DNA of 14,600 nucleotides, from NCBI GenBank assembly GCA_910588435.1, contig CAJUPL010000039.1, positions 1-14,600 of the forward strand, read 5' to 3'. How positions within the stretch are numbered: the first letter of the stretch is position 1; each line of letters opens with the position of its first letter. The position numbers and the translations under genes were made by a program. This DNA comes from an uncultured Eggerthellaceae bacterium. Its GTDB lineage: Bacteria > Actinomycetota > Coriobacteriia > Coriobacteriales > Eggerthellaceae. Of the stretch, positions 6,545-14,270 are shown one piece after another. The notes beneath the pieces were generated by a model. It worked only from the letters and a program-made list of their open reading frames with translations, ran no database searches and was not told the origin of the DNA.

Positions 6545-7837
6545 ATGAAGATCCTCGTTCTTGGAAGCGGCGGCCGTGAGCATGCCATAGCTTGGGCGCT
6601 TGCAAGGTCTCCGCGCACAGAAGCGCTCTTCGTTGCCCCCGGCAATGGCGGCACGCAGCAGGTGAGGCTTGCCAGCGGCGGCAATGCTCAGAACGTGAAG
6701 CTGGACCCCATGAACGCGGATGAGGTGGTGAGCTTTGCGAAGGACAACGGGGTGGAGCTTGTGGTCATCGGTGCCGAGGCTCCGCTGGTGGCTGGCGTGG
6801 CGGACGCCCTTCGCGAACAGGGACTGAAGGTGTATGGCCCGAACGCGGCAGAGGCTGAGCTTGAGGGCTCCAAGGACTTCGCGAAGAGGTTCATGGATGC
6901 GAATCAGATCCCCACGGCTGAGTACCAGACGTTCACAGACGAGGCGGCTGCGCTTGACTACGCGCGCCGCCAGGGTGCGCCCATCGTCATCAAGGCAGAC
7001 GGCCTTGCTGCTGGCAAGGGCGTCGTGGTGGCTGAGACGCTTGAAGACGCTGAAGAGGCCATCCGGGATTGCTTCAACGGGGCTTTCGGGGATGCCGGCC
7101 AGAAGGTGGTCATCGAAGAGTGCATGCGCGGACCTGAGTGCTCCATGCTATCTTTCGTGACCGGCGGCAAGAGCTTCCCCATGGCGCCGTCTCAAGACCA
7201 TAAGCGCGCCTATGACGGGGACATGGGGCCGAACACGGGCGGCATGGGCGTCTATTCGCCGGTGCCCATCGTCACTGACGACGAGATGGCCCGCATGGAG
7301 GAGATCATGGCGCAAGCTGCGGCCGCTGTGCCTGATTACCGCGGAACGCTGTACGGCGGCTTCATGCTCACCAAGGATGGCCCCAAGATCGTGGAGTTCA
7401 ACGTGCGCTTCGGGGATCCGGAGACGCAGGTGGTGCTCCCGCGCCTTGAGTCTGACCTGGTGGATGTCATGGAGGCCGTTGCTGATGGCAAGGGCGATGA
7501 CATCCAGATGAAGTGGTCTGACAAATGGGCAGTATGCGTGGTGCTGGCAAGTGAAGGCTACCCGGGGGACTATGAGAAGGGCCGCGTGATCCTAGGCGTT
7601 GATGATGCGGAGGCAATGGATGGCATCACCGTGTTCCATGCAGGCACTGCGCTCAACGCTGATGGTGAGCTGGTCACGGCAGGTGGTCGCGTGCTGAATG
7701 TGGTGGCCGTTGCGGATACGTTCCAAGAGGCAAGGGATCTGGCCTATGAGGCTTGCAACGCCATCCAGTTCGAAGGCAAGCAGCTTCGCCGTGACATAGG
7801 CTTGAAGGCGCTAATCGGCCGCTCCTCTTGGGAATAG
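6545..7837 (+). CDS. purD: Phosphoribosylamine-glycine ligase (GAR synthetase)
   Basis: Second step of de novo purine synthesis in the cytoplasm: 5-phosphoribosylamine plus glycine and ATP gives glycinamide ribonucleotide. ATG 6545 is chosen over an upstream in-frame start at 6470 because AGGA at 6535-6538 is 6 nt away and the protein then starts MKILVLGSGGREHAIAWAL, the standard PurD N-terminus. The length is 430 residues, as usual for the family. The ATP-grasp region shows IKADGLAAGKGVVVA (149-163), GPECS (196-200), PSQDHKRAYDGDMGPNTGGM (215-234) and EFNVRFGDPETQ (284-295). No other purine genes are nearby. The next gene starts 14 nt after the stop, so a shared transcript is likely. Confidence 0.97.
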   Translation: MKILVLGSGGREHAIAWALARSPRTEALFVAPGNGGTQQVRLASGGNAQNVKLDPMNADEVVSFAKDNGVELVVIGAEAPLVAGVADALREQGLKVYGPNAAEAELEGSKDFAKRFMDANQIPTAEYQTFTDEAAALDYARRQGAPIVIKADGLAAGKGVVVAETLEDAEEAIRDCFNGAFGDAGQKVVIEECMRGPECSMLSFVTGGKSFPMAPSQDHKRAYDGDMGPNTGGMGVYSPVPIVTDDEMARMEEIMAQAAAAVPDYRGTLYGGFMLTKDGPKIVEFNVRFGDPETQVVLPRLESDLVDVMEAVADGKGDDIQMKWSDKWAVCVVLASEGYPGDYEKGRVILGVDDAEAMDGITVFHAGTALNADGELVTAGGRVLNVVAVADTFQEARDLAYEACNAIQFEGKQLRRDIGLKALIGRSSWE

Positions 7838-7851
7838 CGAGGCGATAGGAC

Positions 7852-9177
7852 TTGATCAGCGAAAGGCTTCTCTCGAAGATCGTAGAGGCTGTCACCAAGA
7901 GCTACCTCAAGCTCAAGCCGTGCAAGGATACCATGATGCCAGCGCCTGAGCCTGGCAAGGAGTACATGCTCTACATGCATGTCCCCTTCTGTGAGAGGCT
8001 CTGCCCGTATTGCAGCTTCAACCGCTTCCCGTTCGCAGAGGACAGGGCGCGCCCATACTTTAAGAACATGCGTCGTGAGATGCTCATGCTGGCGGATCTT
8101 GGGTATGACTTCCAAAGCGTCTACGTTGGCGGCGGTACTCCAACCATCATGCTGGATGAGCTGTGCGAAACGCTGGATCTGGCGCGGGAGACGTTCCCAA
8201 GCATCAAGGAAGTGTCCGCGGAGACGAACCCGAACCATCTGATTCCTTCATATATAGAGAAGCTGGAGGGGCGCGTGCAGCGCCTGTCCGTTGGCGTGCA
8301 GTCCTTCGACGACGGGCTGCTCAAGCAGATGGACCGCTATGACAAATACGGCAGCGGGGAAGAGATCCTTGCACGCATCAAAGAGGCAAGCCCGCATTTC
8401 GTGTCGATGAATGCGGACATGATCTTCAACTTCCCGGCGCAAACAGAAGACATCCTGATCTCTGACATAGAGAAGGTGATCTCATCCGGCGCAAGCCAGA
8501 CCACGTTCTATCCGTTGATGGCGTCGCCTTCCGTGCAGAAGCAGCTTGCGAAGACAGTAGGGCCGGTGGACTATGCGCGTGAGCAGCGCTTCTATGAGAT
8601 CATCTGTGAGCTGTTGGTGGACACGGGTGCCTATGACTTCGGGAGCGCGTGGACGTTCAACCGTCGCGGCACCGCTGACGATGCGCCCGCAAGCGGCGTC
8701 ATGGGCAGCGCGGACATGATCGACGAATACGTGGTTAACTACGAGGAGTACCCGGCCATCGGCTCTGGCGGCATCACCTACCTGGGGAAGAATCTCTTCG
8801 TGAATACGTTCTCAGTGGCTGAGTACAACCAGAAGATAGAATCCGGCCGCATGTCCATGATGGGGCAGACTCGCTTCACGCTGCTGGATCGCATGCGCTA
8901 TCGCTTCATGATGCAGCTCTTCGGCCTGCGCCTTGACAAGCGCCAGTTCCAAGAGGACTTCGGCATGACCGTTGAGATGGGGCTGCCCGCAGAGATGGCG
9001 TTCATGCGCGCCTCAGGCGCGTTCGCAAAAGATGACGCGAATGAGCTAACCTTGACTCCGAAGGGGCGCTACCTCACGGTGGTCATGATGCGCCAGTTCT
9101 TCATCGGCGTGAACAACCTTCGCGACCAAGCGCGCCAAGCGCTCACGGGCGAAGAGCATCAGCTGATCTTCGGCTAG
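7852..9177 (+). CDS. Radical SAM protein of the HemW/HemN-like (coproporphyrinogen III oxidase-like) family
   Basis: TTG start at 7852, with GAGG at 7839-7842 about 9 nt upstream; the gap to purD is 14 nt. The 441-residue product has the radical SAM cluster motif CERLCPYC (Cys47, Cys51, Cys54) after YMHVPF, and GGGTPT at 93-98, the SAM-binding strand. SAETNPN at about 124-130 and LSVGVQSFDDGLLKQM are typical of the HemN/HemW group. CPYCSFN resembles HemW, a haem-handling protein, rather than true HemN (CxFCxC). At 441 residues it is longer than a usual HemW (about 380) and nearer to HutW/ChuW-like proteins. Haem chaperone, haem-degrading or other function cannot be settled from the sequence. 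It is followed after 3 nt by the prepilin peptidase gene. Confidence 0.85.
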   Translation: MISERLLSKIVEAVTKSYLKLKPCKDTMMPAPEPGKEYMLYMHVPFCERLCPYCSFNRFPFAEDRARPYFKNMRREMLMLADLGYDFQSVYVGGGTPTIMLDELCETLDLARETFPSIKEVSAETNPNHLIPSYIEKLEGRVQRLSVGVQSFDDGLLKQMDRYDKYGSGEEILARIKEASPHFVSMNADMIFNFPAQTEDILISDIEKVISSGASQTTFYPLMASPSVQKQLAKTVGPVDYAREQRFYEIICELLVDTGAYDFGSAWTFNRRGTADDAPASGVMGSADMIDEYVVNYEEYPAIGSGGITYLGKNLFVNTFSVAEYNQKIESGRMSMMGQTRFTLLDRMRYRFMMQLFGLRLDKRQFQEDFGMTVEMGLPAEMAFMRASGAFAKDDANELTLTPKGRYLTVVMMRQFFIGVNNLRDQARQALTGEEHQLIFG

Positions 9178-9180
9178 CCA

Positions 9181-9648
9181 TTGCTGGACGCGCCCACCTT
9201 GCAACTGGCGTTCACGCTCACGCAGAGCGCGTACATGATGGCGTGGCTGATAGCGGCGTCGGTCACTGACATCAGAAGCCGCAAGATCCCGAACGCGTTC
9301 GTGCTGGGGCTGATCATAGGCTGGGCAGCGTTCCAGCTGGCAGGCTTGGCACTTGGCCTTCTGAGCTTGCAGCATGTGGCGAACGGGATCTGCGCGCTGG
9401 TCATATACGGGCTTCTGCTTCTGGCATTCACTGCACTATATGAGCGCTTCACGGGCAAGCCTGGGATGGGCGGCGGGGACATCAAGCTGATGGCTGCGTG
9501 TGCGCTCTACCTTGGTTTGACCAGAGGAGCGGCATTCCTGGTGATGGCGTGCCTCATCGGTGCTGTTGCAGGCGTCATTGCCAAGAAGCGTGCCGTTCCG
9601 CTTGCTCCGTGCATCGCGTTTGCCGGGTTTCTGAGTTTGTTCTTGTAA
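9181..9648 (+). CDS. Compact A24 prepilin peptidase (TadV/CpaA-like)
   Basis: A 155-residue polytopic membrane protease that would process type IV or Tad-type prepilins after the leader Gly. The catalytic Asp30 is in SVTDIRSRKIPN and Asp100 in GMGGGDIKLM, the A24 signature. About five hydrophobic segments are visible. It lacks the N-terminal methylase half found in full-length PilD. The start at TTG 9181, 3 nt after the previous stop, gives a complete first membrane segment; ATG 9235 or 9238 would remove part of it, and neither option has a strong Shine-Dalgarno. No pilin or secretion ATPase genes lie in the window, so its substrates are elsewhere. The stop overlaps the -35 of the tRNA promoter. 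Confidence 0.88.
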   Translation: MLDAPTLQLAFTLTQSAYMMAWLIAASVTDIRSRKIPNAFVLGLIIGWAAFQLAGLALGLLSLQHVANGICALVIYGLLLLAFTALYERFTGKPGMGGGDIKLMAACALYLGLTRGAAFLVMACLIGAVAGVIAKKRAVPLAPCIAFAGFLSLFL

Positions 9649-9671
9649 TATTTCGATTCCAACATTAGAAT
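9643..9671 (+). promoter_or_regulatory. Promoter for tRNA-Phe
   Basis: TTGTAA (9643-9648) and TAGAAT (9666-9671) are separated by 17 nt, a good sigma-70-type spacing. The expected start near 9678 is about 18 nt before the mature tRNA. The -35 lies on the last codons and stop of the prepilin peptidase gene. Confidence 0.6.
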
Positions 9672-9695
9672 GTGTACCCACGCTTCGCGTGACGT

Positions 9696-9771
9696 GGTCG
9701 GGTAGCTCAGTTGGTAGAGCAGCGGACTGAAAATCCGCGTGCCGAGGGTTCAAGTCCCCCTCCGACCACCA
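9696..9771 (+). tRNA. tRNA-Phe (GAA), CCA encoded
   Basis: A 76-nt cloverleaf including CCA. The acceptor GGTCGGG pairs with TCCGACC (one G-U), followed by discriminator A and CCA at 9769-9771. The D arm is GCTC/GAGC with AGTTGGTA. The anticodon stem is GCGGA/TCCGC with loop CTGAAAA, anticodon GAA (Phe). The T arm is GAGGG-TTCAAGT-CCCCC with one A-C mismatch at the second pair. It has its own promoter and terminator. Confidence 0.95.
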
Positions 9772-9781
9772 TTGGAACTTG

Positions 9782-9810
9782 AAGACCCCCTGCTCAGGGG
9801 GTCTTTTCTT
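9782..9810 (+). terminator. Intrinsic terminator after tRNA-Phe
   Basis: A 10-bp stem AAGACCCCCT (9782-9791) with AGGGGGTCTT (9796-9805), loop GCTC, followed by TTCTTTC. It lies 10 nt after the tRNA. The convergent carbamate kinase gene ends at 9868. In the 9813-9867 gap a weaker GCGG/CCGC hairpin could end that transcript, without a clear U-tract. Confidence 0.85.
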
Positions 9811-9867
9811 TCTCTGGATGCGCTTCCTGTCTGAAAGCGGTCTAGGAAGATCCGCCTCTTCGGTCTC

Positions 9868-10824
9868 TCACGCGGTGATCATCGTGCCCGTCTCACCGCG
9901 AAGGCCCTCTGCGGCATGACCTAAGGATGTGATCAGCGCGCGTCCGCCGGGGTGCGCCTCCACGAACTTGATGCAGGCCTCAACCTTCGGCAGCATGCTT
10001 CCCGGTGCGAACTGTCCTTGGCTGATGTATTCGCGCGCCTCATCAACCGTCATGGTGTCTATGGCCTTCTGCGTTGGCTTGCCGAAATTCAGATACGCCT
10101 TCTCAACCGCGGTGAGGATCACCAGCATGTGCGCCTCAAGCTTCCACGCCAAGATGGCGCTGGTGAGGTCCTTGTCTATGATGGCGTCAACCGCCTTGTA
10201 CTGTCCGTCTTCCAGCATGACGGGGATCCCGCCGCCGCCAGCTGCAACCACGATGCAGCCGTCTTCCATCAGCTGCCGAATGGGCTCAAGCTCCACTATC
10301 CCTTGCGGGACAGGGGAGGGGACCACGCGTCGCCACCCGCGGCCGGAATCTTCGCGCACCTTGAAGCCGGTCTCCTTCGCGAACGCCTTTGCCTCAGCCT
10401 CTGTCATGAACGCCCCGATGGGCTTCTCGTAATCCTTGAACGCAGGGTCATCGGCGTCCACTGTGACGTGCGTTGGCACGTCTATCACGGAGCGCATGAT
10501 GGCTTGCTGACGGAATTGGTTCATCAGCTGGCAGGTGAGCTGCGCGCCGATGTAGCCTTGGCTCATGGCGTCGCAGTCCACCAGCGGCATCATCTGGACC
10601 TGCGAATCCTTCTGCTTGCTTGCCACCTCGAACGCCTCGTTGATCACGCCAACTTGCGGGCCGTTGCCGTGCGTGACCACTACGTTGATGCCCTCTTTCA
10701 CCATGTGCGCCAGATGCTCAGACGTCTTCTCCAATAGCTCTAGCTGGCGCTTCGGGTCTGGCCCCAATGCATTGCCGCCAAGGGCCACCACTACGCGCTT
10801 GCCTTCTAGATCGTTGCTTGCCAT
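9868..10824 (-). CDS. arcC: Carbamate kinase
   Basis: It transfers phosphate between carbamoyl phosphate and ADP, giving ATP plus carbamate (ammonia and CO2). This is the energy-yielding last step of the arginine deiminase pathway and of some other fermentations. The start ATG at 10824 has AGGAGG 7 nt upstream. The 318-residue product shows VALGGNALGPDPKRQ (13-27), THGNGPQVG (51-59), RRVVPSPVP (165-173), AAGGGGIPV (194-202), IDKDLTSAILA (216-226) and QFAPGSMLPKVEAC (271-284), all typical of the amino-acid kinase fold in ArcC. Length is normal. No arcA, arcB or transporter gene is in the window, so the pathway it serves is not shown. A TGATCG/CGATCA hairpin (10838-10855) lies just upstream of its Shine-Dalgarno. 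Confidence 0.93.
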   Translation of the reverse strand: MASNDLEGKRVVVALGGNALGPDPKRQLELLEKTSEHLAHMVKEGINVVVTHGNGPQVGVINEAFEVASKQKDSQVQMMPLVDCDAMSQGYIGAQLTCQLMNQFRQQAIMRSVIDVPTHVTVDADDPAFKDYEKPIGAFMTEAEAKAFAKETGFKVREDSGRGWRRVVPSPVPQGIVELEPIRQLMEDGCIVVAAGGGGIPVMLEDGQYKAVDAIIDKDLTSAILAWKLEAHMLVILTAVEKAYLNFGKPTQKAIDTMTVDEAREYISQGQFAPGSMLPKVEACIKFVEAHPGGRALITSLGHAAEGLRGETGTMITA

Positions 10825-10837
10825 GCTTGCTCCTCCT

Positions 10838-10855
10838 GATCGTCTTTGCGATCAA
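10838..10855 (-). promoter_or_regulatory. Palindrome just upstream of the arcC ribosome binding site
   Basis: TGATCG and CGATCA are separated by 6 nt, directly before the AGGAGG of the carbamate kinase gene. It could be an operator or a small RNA hairpin controlling translation. It does not match the FNR half-site spacing or an ArgR box, so no regulator is named. Confidence 0.3.
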
Positions 10856-10940
10856 GCATATAGCTCACCGCCGTCTCACCTTTCGCTTCTCAAGATCCGT
10901 AGCGCAAGCGTAAGGGGGTTGATCTTTTCAATGCTGTACC

Positions 10941-12920
10941 ATGTCACGAACCATTTCTCACGAACAGGAGACCCAATTGGCTTCAGGACTTGACTCCCTC
11001 ATGGAGGCGCTACGCAACTCAGGGATGAACACAGACGGCATCGGAGGGGATGCGAAAGCTGACGCCTCATCAGCAGATGGTGGCAGCAAAGGCCCTGCCA
11101 AGGGCGGCAAAGGCGGCGGCGGGGAGGTTCCCCATATTGACCTGTCATTCCTTGATGACGTGCATGGGCCCAAGAGCAAGGTGGGCTGGATCGTCCTTGT
11201 GGTGGTTGCCATTCTGGTGCTGGCCGCGCTCTATTGGTGGTTCCATCCGCCCATCAGCCTGAACTCCGTTGACCTCTGGATGATCATCGGCGTGATCTGT
11301 CTGGTGGTGGCAGGTCTTCTTTGGTACAGGCGCCAGAACTACAAGACCGGCGCTGGCAAGTACGAGAAGAGCCCCAGCAAGGCGAAGCGCTTCACGGTGC
11401 TCGTCGCCATCCCGCTGGCCATCATCGTGATCGGCCTTCTAGGTGGCCTCCTTTCGAACGCCATCATCCCGGGCAACGCGGAGAAGTATTCCAACGTGCT
11501 GAAGACGGACACGCTTGACTTCGCGCAGGACATCCATGAGGTGGACTACAACCAGATCCCCGTGATAGACCGCGAATCCGCCATCCAGATCGGTGACCGC
11601 GAGATGGGCTCCATCCCTGAGTACGTGAGCCAGTTCGAGATATCCTCGCTCTATAGCCAGATCAACTTCCAAGGCGCCCCCGTTCGCGTGAGCCCTCTTG
11701 GATACGCTGACCTCTTCAAGTGGTTCACGAACCGCGAAGGCGGCATCCCGGCGTATTCTCTGGTGAACATGACCACGCAAGATGCTGAGATCGTGCGCCT
11801 GGGTGACAACCCCATCTACTATTCGCAGTCAGAGCCCTTGGCGCGCAACATAGACCGCTACATCCAGCTGAAGTACCCCTTCTACATCTTCGATGAGCTC
11901 TCATTCGAGATAGACGAAGACGGTCACGCATGGTGGATCTGCCCAGTTCGCACGTTCACCATCGGCCTTTTCGGCGGCTACACCATTGACAAGGTGATCC
12001 TCTGCGACGCAACCTCAGGTGAGTGCCAGGAGATGCCAATCTCCGAGGTGCCGCAATGGGTGGACCGTGTGTTCCCGGCAGAGCTTCTGATAGAGCAATA
12101 CAACTGGTACGGGGCGTACAACAACGGCTGGCTGAACTCCTTCCTGGGCCAGGAGGGCGTGGTCCGCACCACGCCGGGCACGGATGGCACGTCTGGGTAC
12201 AACTACATAGCGAAGGATGACGACGTGTGGGTCTACACTGGTGTCACGTCCGCAACGGCTGACAACTCCATCATCGGCTTCGTGCTGGTGAACCAGCGCA
12301 CGGCAGAGTCCCACTTCTATAGCGTCTCCGGAGCCACGGAGGCATCGGCCATGAACTCCGCCGAGGGTCAGGTGCAGAACCTGCGCTACACGGCAAGCTT
12401 CCCGCTGCTGATAAACGTGGCGAACCAGCCCACCTACTTCATGGCCTTGAAGGACGCAACGGCGCTACCGAAGAAGTTCGCCATGATAGACATCCAGCGC
12501 TACCAGAATGTGGCTGTGGGAGACACCGTTGCTGACACGCAGACGGCATACGAGGCGCTCCTGGCTACCAATGGCGTGCTGACGAACGAGACCGATCTCA
12601 CGGACGTTGAGCAGAAGACGGGCACCATCACGGCCGTGGCGCAGGCTGTCATAGACGGCAACAGCCACTTCTATGCAGTCATAGATGATGAGGACGTGCT
12701 GTATGATTTCGCTCTGCCCGGGCTCATGAACATCCTGAAGTACCAGGTGGGAGACCAGATCACATTCACCTACCTCAAGGGCGAGGGCATGAACACGGTC
12801 TACTCCATCGTGGCTGCTGACGGCAGCAAGCAGACGGTTGCTGTTGAGACTGACAGCGGAGAGGCGAACGGGCCTGAGGAGGCAGTGGACCAAGCCGCTC
12901 AGGCTGAAGCTGCTGCTTAA
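10941..12920 (+). CDS. Membrane-anchored protein with three N-terminal helices and a large extracytoplasmic domain, function unknown
   Basis: 659 residues from ATG 10941, but the start is uncertain: that ATG has no Shine-Dalgarno, whereas TTG 10977 (codon 13) has AGGAG at 10966-10970, 6 nt away. Residues 35-65 are Gly/Ser/Lys-rich and disordered. Three hydrophobic helices follow at about 81-101, 110-129 and 151-176. The remaining 480 residues contain DRESAIQIGDREMGS (210-224), YSQINFQGAPVRVSPLGYADLFKWF, and Trp/Tyr-rich blocks such as VPQWVDRVFPAELLIEQYNW. Residues about 558-625 look like a small OB-type barrel (GTITAVAQ, then VGDQITFTYLKG). The tail is Ala/Glu-rich. The family is not named here; it looks like a conserved envelope protein of anaerobic Gram-positives. 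It ends 20 nt before a strong terminator. Confidence 0.8.
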   Translation: MSRTISHEQETQLASGLDSLMEALRNSGMNTDGIGGDAKADASSADGGSKGPAKGGKGGGGEVPHIDLSFLDDVHGPKSKVGWIVLVVVAILVLAALYWWFHPPISLNSVDLWMIIGVICLVVAGLLWYRRQNYKTGAGKYEKSPSKAKRFTVLVAIPLAIIVIGLLGGLLSNAIIPGNAEKYSNVLKTDTLDFAQDIHEVDYNQIPVIDRESAIQIGDREMGSIPEYVSQFEISSLYSQINFQGAPVRVSPLGYADLFKWFTNREGGIPAYSLVNMTTQDAEIVRLGDNPIYYSQSEPLARNIDRYIQLKYPFYIFDELSFEIDEDGHAWWICPVRTFTIGLFGGYTIDKVILCDATSGECQEMPISEVPQWVDRVFPAELLIEQYNWYGAYNNGWLNSFLGQEGVVRTTPGTDGTSGYNYIAKDDDVWVYTGVTSATADNSIIGFVLVNQRTAESHFYSVSGATEASAMNSAEGQVQNLRYTASFPLLINVANQPTYFMALKDATALPKKFAMIDIQRYQNVAVGDTVADTQTAYEALLATNGVLTNETDLTDVEQKTGTITAVAQAVIDGNSHFYAVIDDEDVLYDFALPGLMNILKYQVGDQITFTYLKGEGMNTVYSIVAADGSKQTVAVETDSGEANGPEEAVDQAAQAEAAA

Positions 12921-12939
12921 GGGGTCAGCCCATTCGCAG

Positions 12940-12970
12940 GTGCCCGCATCGCTTTGATGCGGGCACTTTT
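12940..12970 (+). terminator. Intrinsic terminator after the membrane protein gene
   Basis: An 11-bp perfect stem GTGCCCGCATC (12940-12950) with GATGCGGGCAC (12956-12966), loop GCTTT, then TTTT. It separates the membrane protein gene from the ribosomal operon. Confidence 0.9.
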
Positions 12971-12975
12971 CATGC

Positions 12976-13003
12976 TTGACATATGAGATCCCTTCGCTAG
13001 AAT
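12976..13003 (+). promoter_or_regulatory. Promoter of the rplJ-rplL operon
   Basis: A consensus TTGACA (12976-12981), a 16-nt spacer and TAGAAT (12998-13003). The expected start near 13010 gives a leader of about 195 nt before rplJ. Confidence 0.85.
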
Positions 13004-13009
13004 TGTCAG

Positions 13010-13145
13010 GCTTCAAAAAACGATAACGTTCTGCTGCTTAAGACAGCCGGTACCCGCAAGGGTTCAATCGCGAAAGCGGCCAGCCGAGGTGGTTGCATGA
13101 CATCTGATATGTCGGCCTCCGCCATCGTGTGCGGAGGCCTTCTTT
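13010..13145 (+). ncRNA. L10-type ribosomal protein leader with attenuator
   Basis: The 5' leader of rplJ carries AGACAGCCGG (13041-13050), hairpins CCC-GCAA-GGG (13053-13062) and CGC-GAAA-GCG (13069-13078), and closes with CCAGCCGAGGT (13080-13090). This resembles the conserved L10 leader, where free L10-L12 complex binds its own mRNA. After it comes GGCCTCCGC (13114-13122) paired with GCGGAGGCC (13131-13139) and TTCTTT, a terminator-like attenuator. The expected outcome is reduced transcription of rplJL when L10-L12 is in excess. The identification rests on recalled consensus, not a covariance search. Confidence 0.75.
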
Positions 13146-13205
13146 CATGCAGGCTCTTGAATTCGGCAGAACCTGGATACGCAACGTTAGGAGGTGTAAC
13201 AGAGG

Positions 13206-13727
13206 ATGCCGAACGCACAGAACCAAGAGATGCTCGCTAACGTGAAGGCTGACCTTGAGGCTTGTGGGGCAGTTTGGGTGGTTGACTATCGCGGGCTCAC
13301 CGTGAAGGAGATCCAGCAGCTGCGCCGCAACATCCGTGAGGCTGACGGGCACATGAAGGTGTACAAGAACACCATCATGCACCTGGCGCTCACTCAAGAG
13401 GAACTGCCAACGCTGGATGACCTGCTTGCAGGACCGTCCGCTTTCGTGTTCGCGGGCAAGGACGTGGCAGCGTCAGCCAAGGCCGTCAAGGATTTCTCCA
13501 AGGACAATGAGAACCTGGTGATCAAGGGCGGTCTGATGGATGGCAAGGCTGTCAGTGCGGCAGAGGTGGAGGCCATCGCTTCCCTTCCGTCCCGCGAGGT
13601 GCTCATGGCTCAGATCGCTGGCGCTATCAGCGGTGTGGCACGTGGGCTGGCAACGTCCATCAATGGTGTTCCTTCAGGACTGGCACAGGCGCTCAGTCAG
13701 GTGGCAGACCAGAAGGACGCAGCCTAA
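13206..13727 (+). CDS. rplJ: 50S ribosomal protein L10
   Basis: Base of the ribosomal stalk: it binds 23S rRNA and L11, and its C-terminal helix holds L7/L12 dimers. The product has 173 residues, normal for L10. Recognisable blocks are VVDYRGLTVKEIQQLRR (25-41), KVYKNTIMHLAL, GPSAFVFAGKDVAASAKAV, KGGLMDGKAVSAAEVEAIAS and LPSREVLMAQIAGA. AGGAGG at 13189-13194 precedes the ATG by 11 nt. It is transcribed from the promoter at 12976 through an autoregulatory leader. rplK and rplA, its usual upstream neighbours, are absent here: the preceding gene is an unrelated membrane protein with its own terminator. Confidence 0.97.
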   Translation: MPNAQNQEMLANVKADLEACGAVWVVDYRGLTVKEIQQLRRNIREADGHMKVYKNTIMHLALTQEELPTLDDLLAGPSAFVFAGKDVAASAKAVKDFSKDNENLVIKGGLMDGKAVSAAEVEAIASLPSREVLMAQIAGAISGVARGLATSINGVPSGLAQALSQVADQKDAA

Positions 13728-13808
13728 GGGCTGCAAAGCTGCAGCCTGAAAGGCAGGCTGCGTGAAATTAAATGTGATGCTGGCAAGAGGCCAGCACGAT
13801 GAAAGGAA
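13728..13808 (+). other. rplJ-rplL intercistronic hairpins
   Basis: The 81-nt gap contains two hairpins: GCAGCCT paired with AGGCTGC around 13740-13761, and TGCTGGC paired with GCCAGCA around 13779-13798, with an A/T-rich stretch between. There is no T-tract after either. They may be RNA-processing or stability signals that help make more L12 than L10, which is needed because each L10 carries several L12 copies. That role is inference. Confidence 0.5.
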
Positions 13809-13814
13809 ATGAAG

Positions 13815-14198
13815 ATGGCTGTATCACGTGAAGAGATCCTTGAGGCTTTGAAGGAGATGTCCCTGCTGGAGGCATCTGAGCTGGTGAAGGACATCGAGGA
13901 GACCTTTGGTGTCAGCGCTGCTGCTCCTGTTGCAGTTGCTGCTGCTCCTGCTGCTGGTGGCGACGCTGGCGCTGCTGACGCAGGCAAGACTGACTTCGAC
14001 GTCATCCTCGAGGGCTTCGGTGACAACAAGATCGCTGTCATCAAGGTCGTTCGTGAGATCACCGGTCTTGGCCTCAAGGAGGCTAAGGAGGCCGTTGAGG
14101 GCGCTCCTGCTCCTATCGCTGAGGGTGTGCCGCAAGACAAGGCTGATGAGATCAAGGCTAAGCTGGAAGAGGCAGGCGCTGCTGTTTCAGTGAAGTAG
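13815..14198 (+). CDS. rplL: 50S ribosomal protein L7/L12
   Basis: The multi-copy stalk protein that recruits translation GTPases. ATG 13815 is preferred over ATG 13809 because AAAGGA (13802-13807) then stands 7 nt away instead of 1, and the protein begins MAVSREEILEALKEMSLLE as usual. It has 127 residues. Residues 1-32 form the dimerisation and L10-binding helices. An Ala/Pro/Val hinge (about 34-52) is encoded by repetitive GCT/CCT codons. The C-terminal domain shows FDVILEGFGDNKIAVIKVVR, then TGLGLKEAKEAVEGAP, the elongation-factor-binding face. It is the last gene of the operon; a strong terminator follows and no rpoB start is seen before the window ends. Confidence 0.97.
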   Translation: MAVSREEILEALKEMSLLEASELVKDIEETFGVSAAAPVAVAAAPAAGGDAGAADAGKTDFDVILEGFGDNKIAVIKVVREITGLGLKEAKEAVEGAPAPIAEGVPQDKADEIKAKLEEAGAAVSVK

Positions 14199-14221
14199 CT
14201 TCTCTGTTCCAAGCTGCAAAG

Positions 14222-14249
14222 GGCCTCGGCACCCGCCGAGGCCTTTTTT
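14222..14249 (+). terminator. Intrinsic terminator of the rplJL operon
   Basis: GGCCTCGGC (14222-14230) pairs perfectly with GCCGAGGCC (14235-14243), loop ACCC, followed by six T. It lies 23 nt after the rplL stop. The sequence from here to the window end holds no gene, only the three repeat copies listed separately. Confidence 0.93.
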
Positions 14250-14270
14250 GTTTCCCGATGCCCCCGCACC

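Noticed and set aside
9952..10737. 261-residue plus-strand ORF opposite arcC
   Set aside because: It is a shadow of carbamate kinase, whose motifs are unmistakable on the minus strand.
10838..10855. FNR or ArgR box before arcC
   Set aside because: The half-sites are 6 nt apart, where FNR needs 4 nt between TTGAT and ATCAA, and the ArgR box pattern is not matched.
13097..13246. Short ORF in the L10 leader starting at ATG 13097
   Set aside because: It has GAGGTGG nearby, but this belongs to the conserved leader motif, and the frame runs through the attenuator and the rplJ ribosome site into rplJ, as expected by chance.
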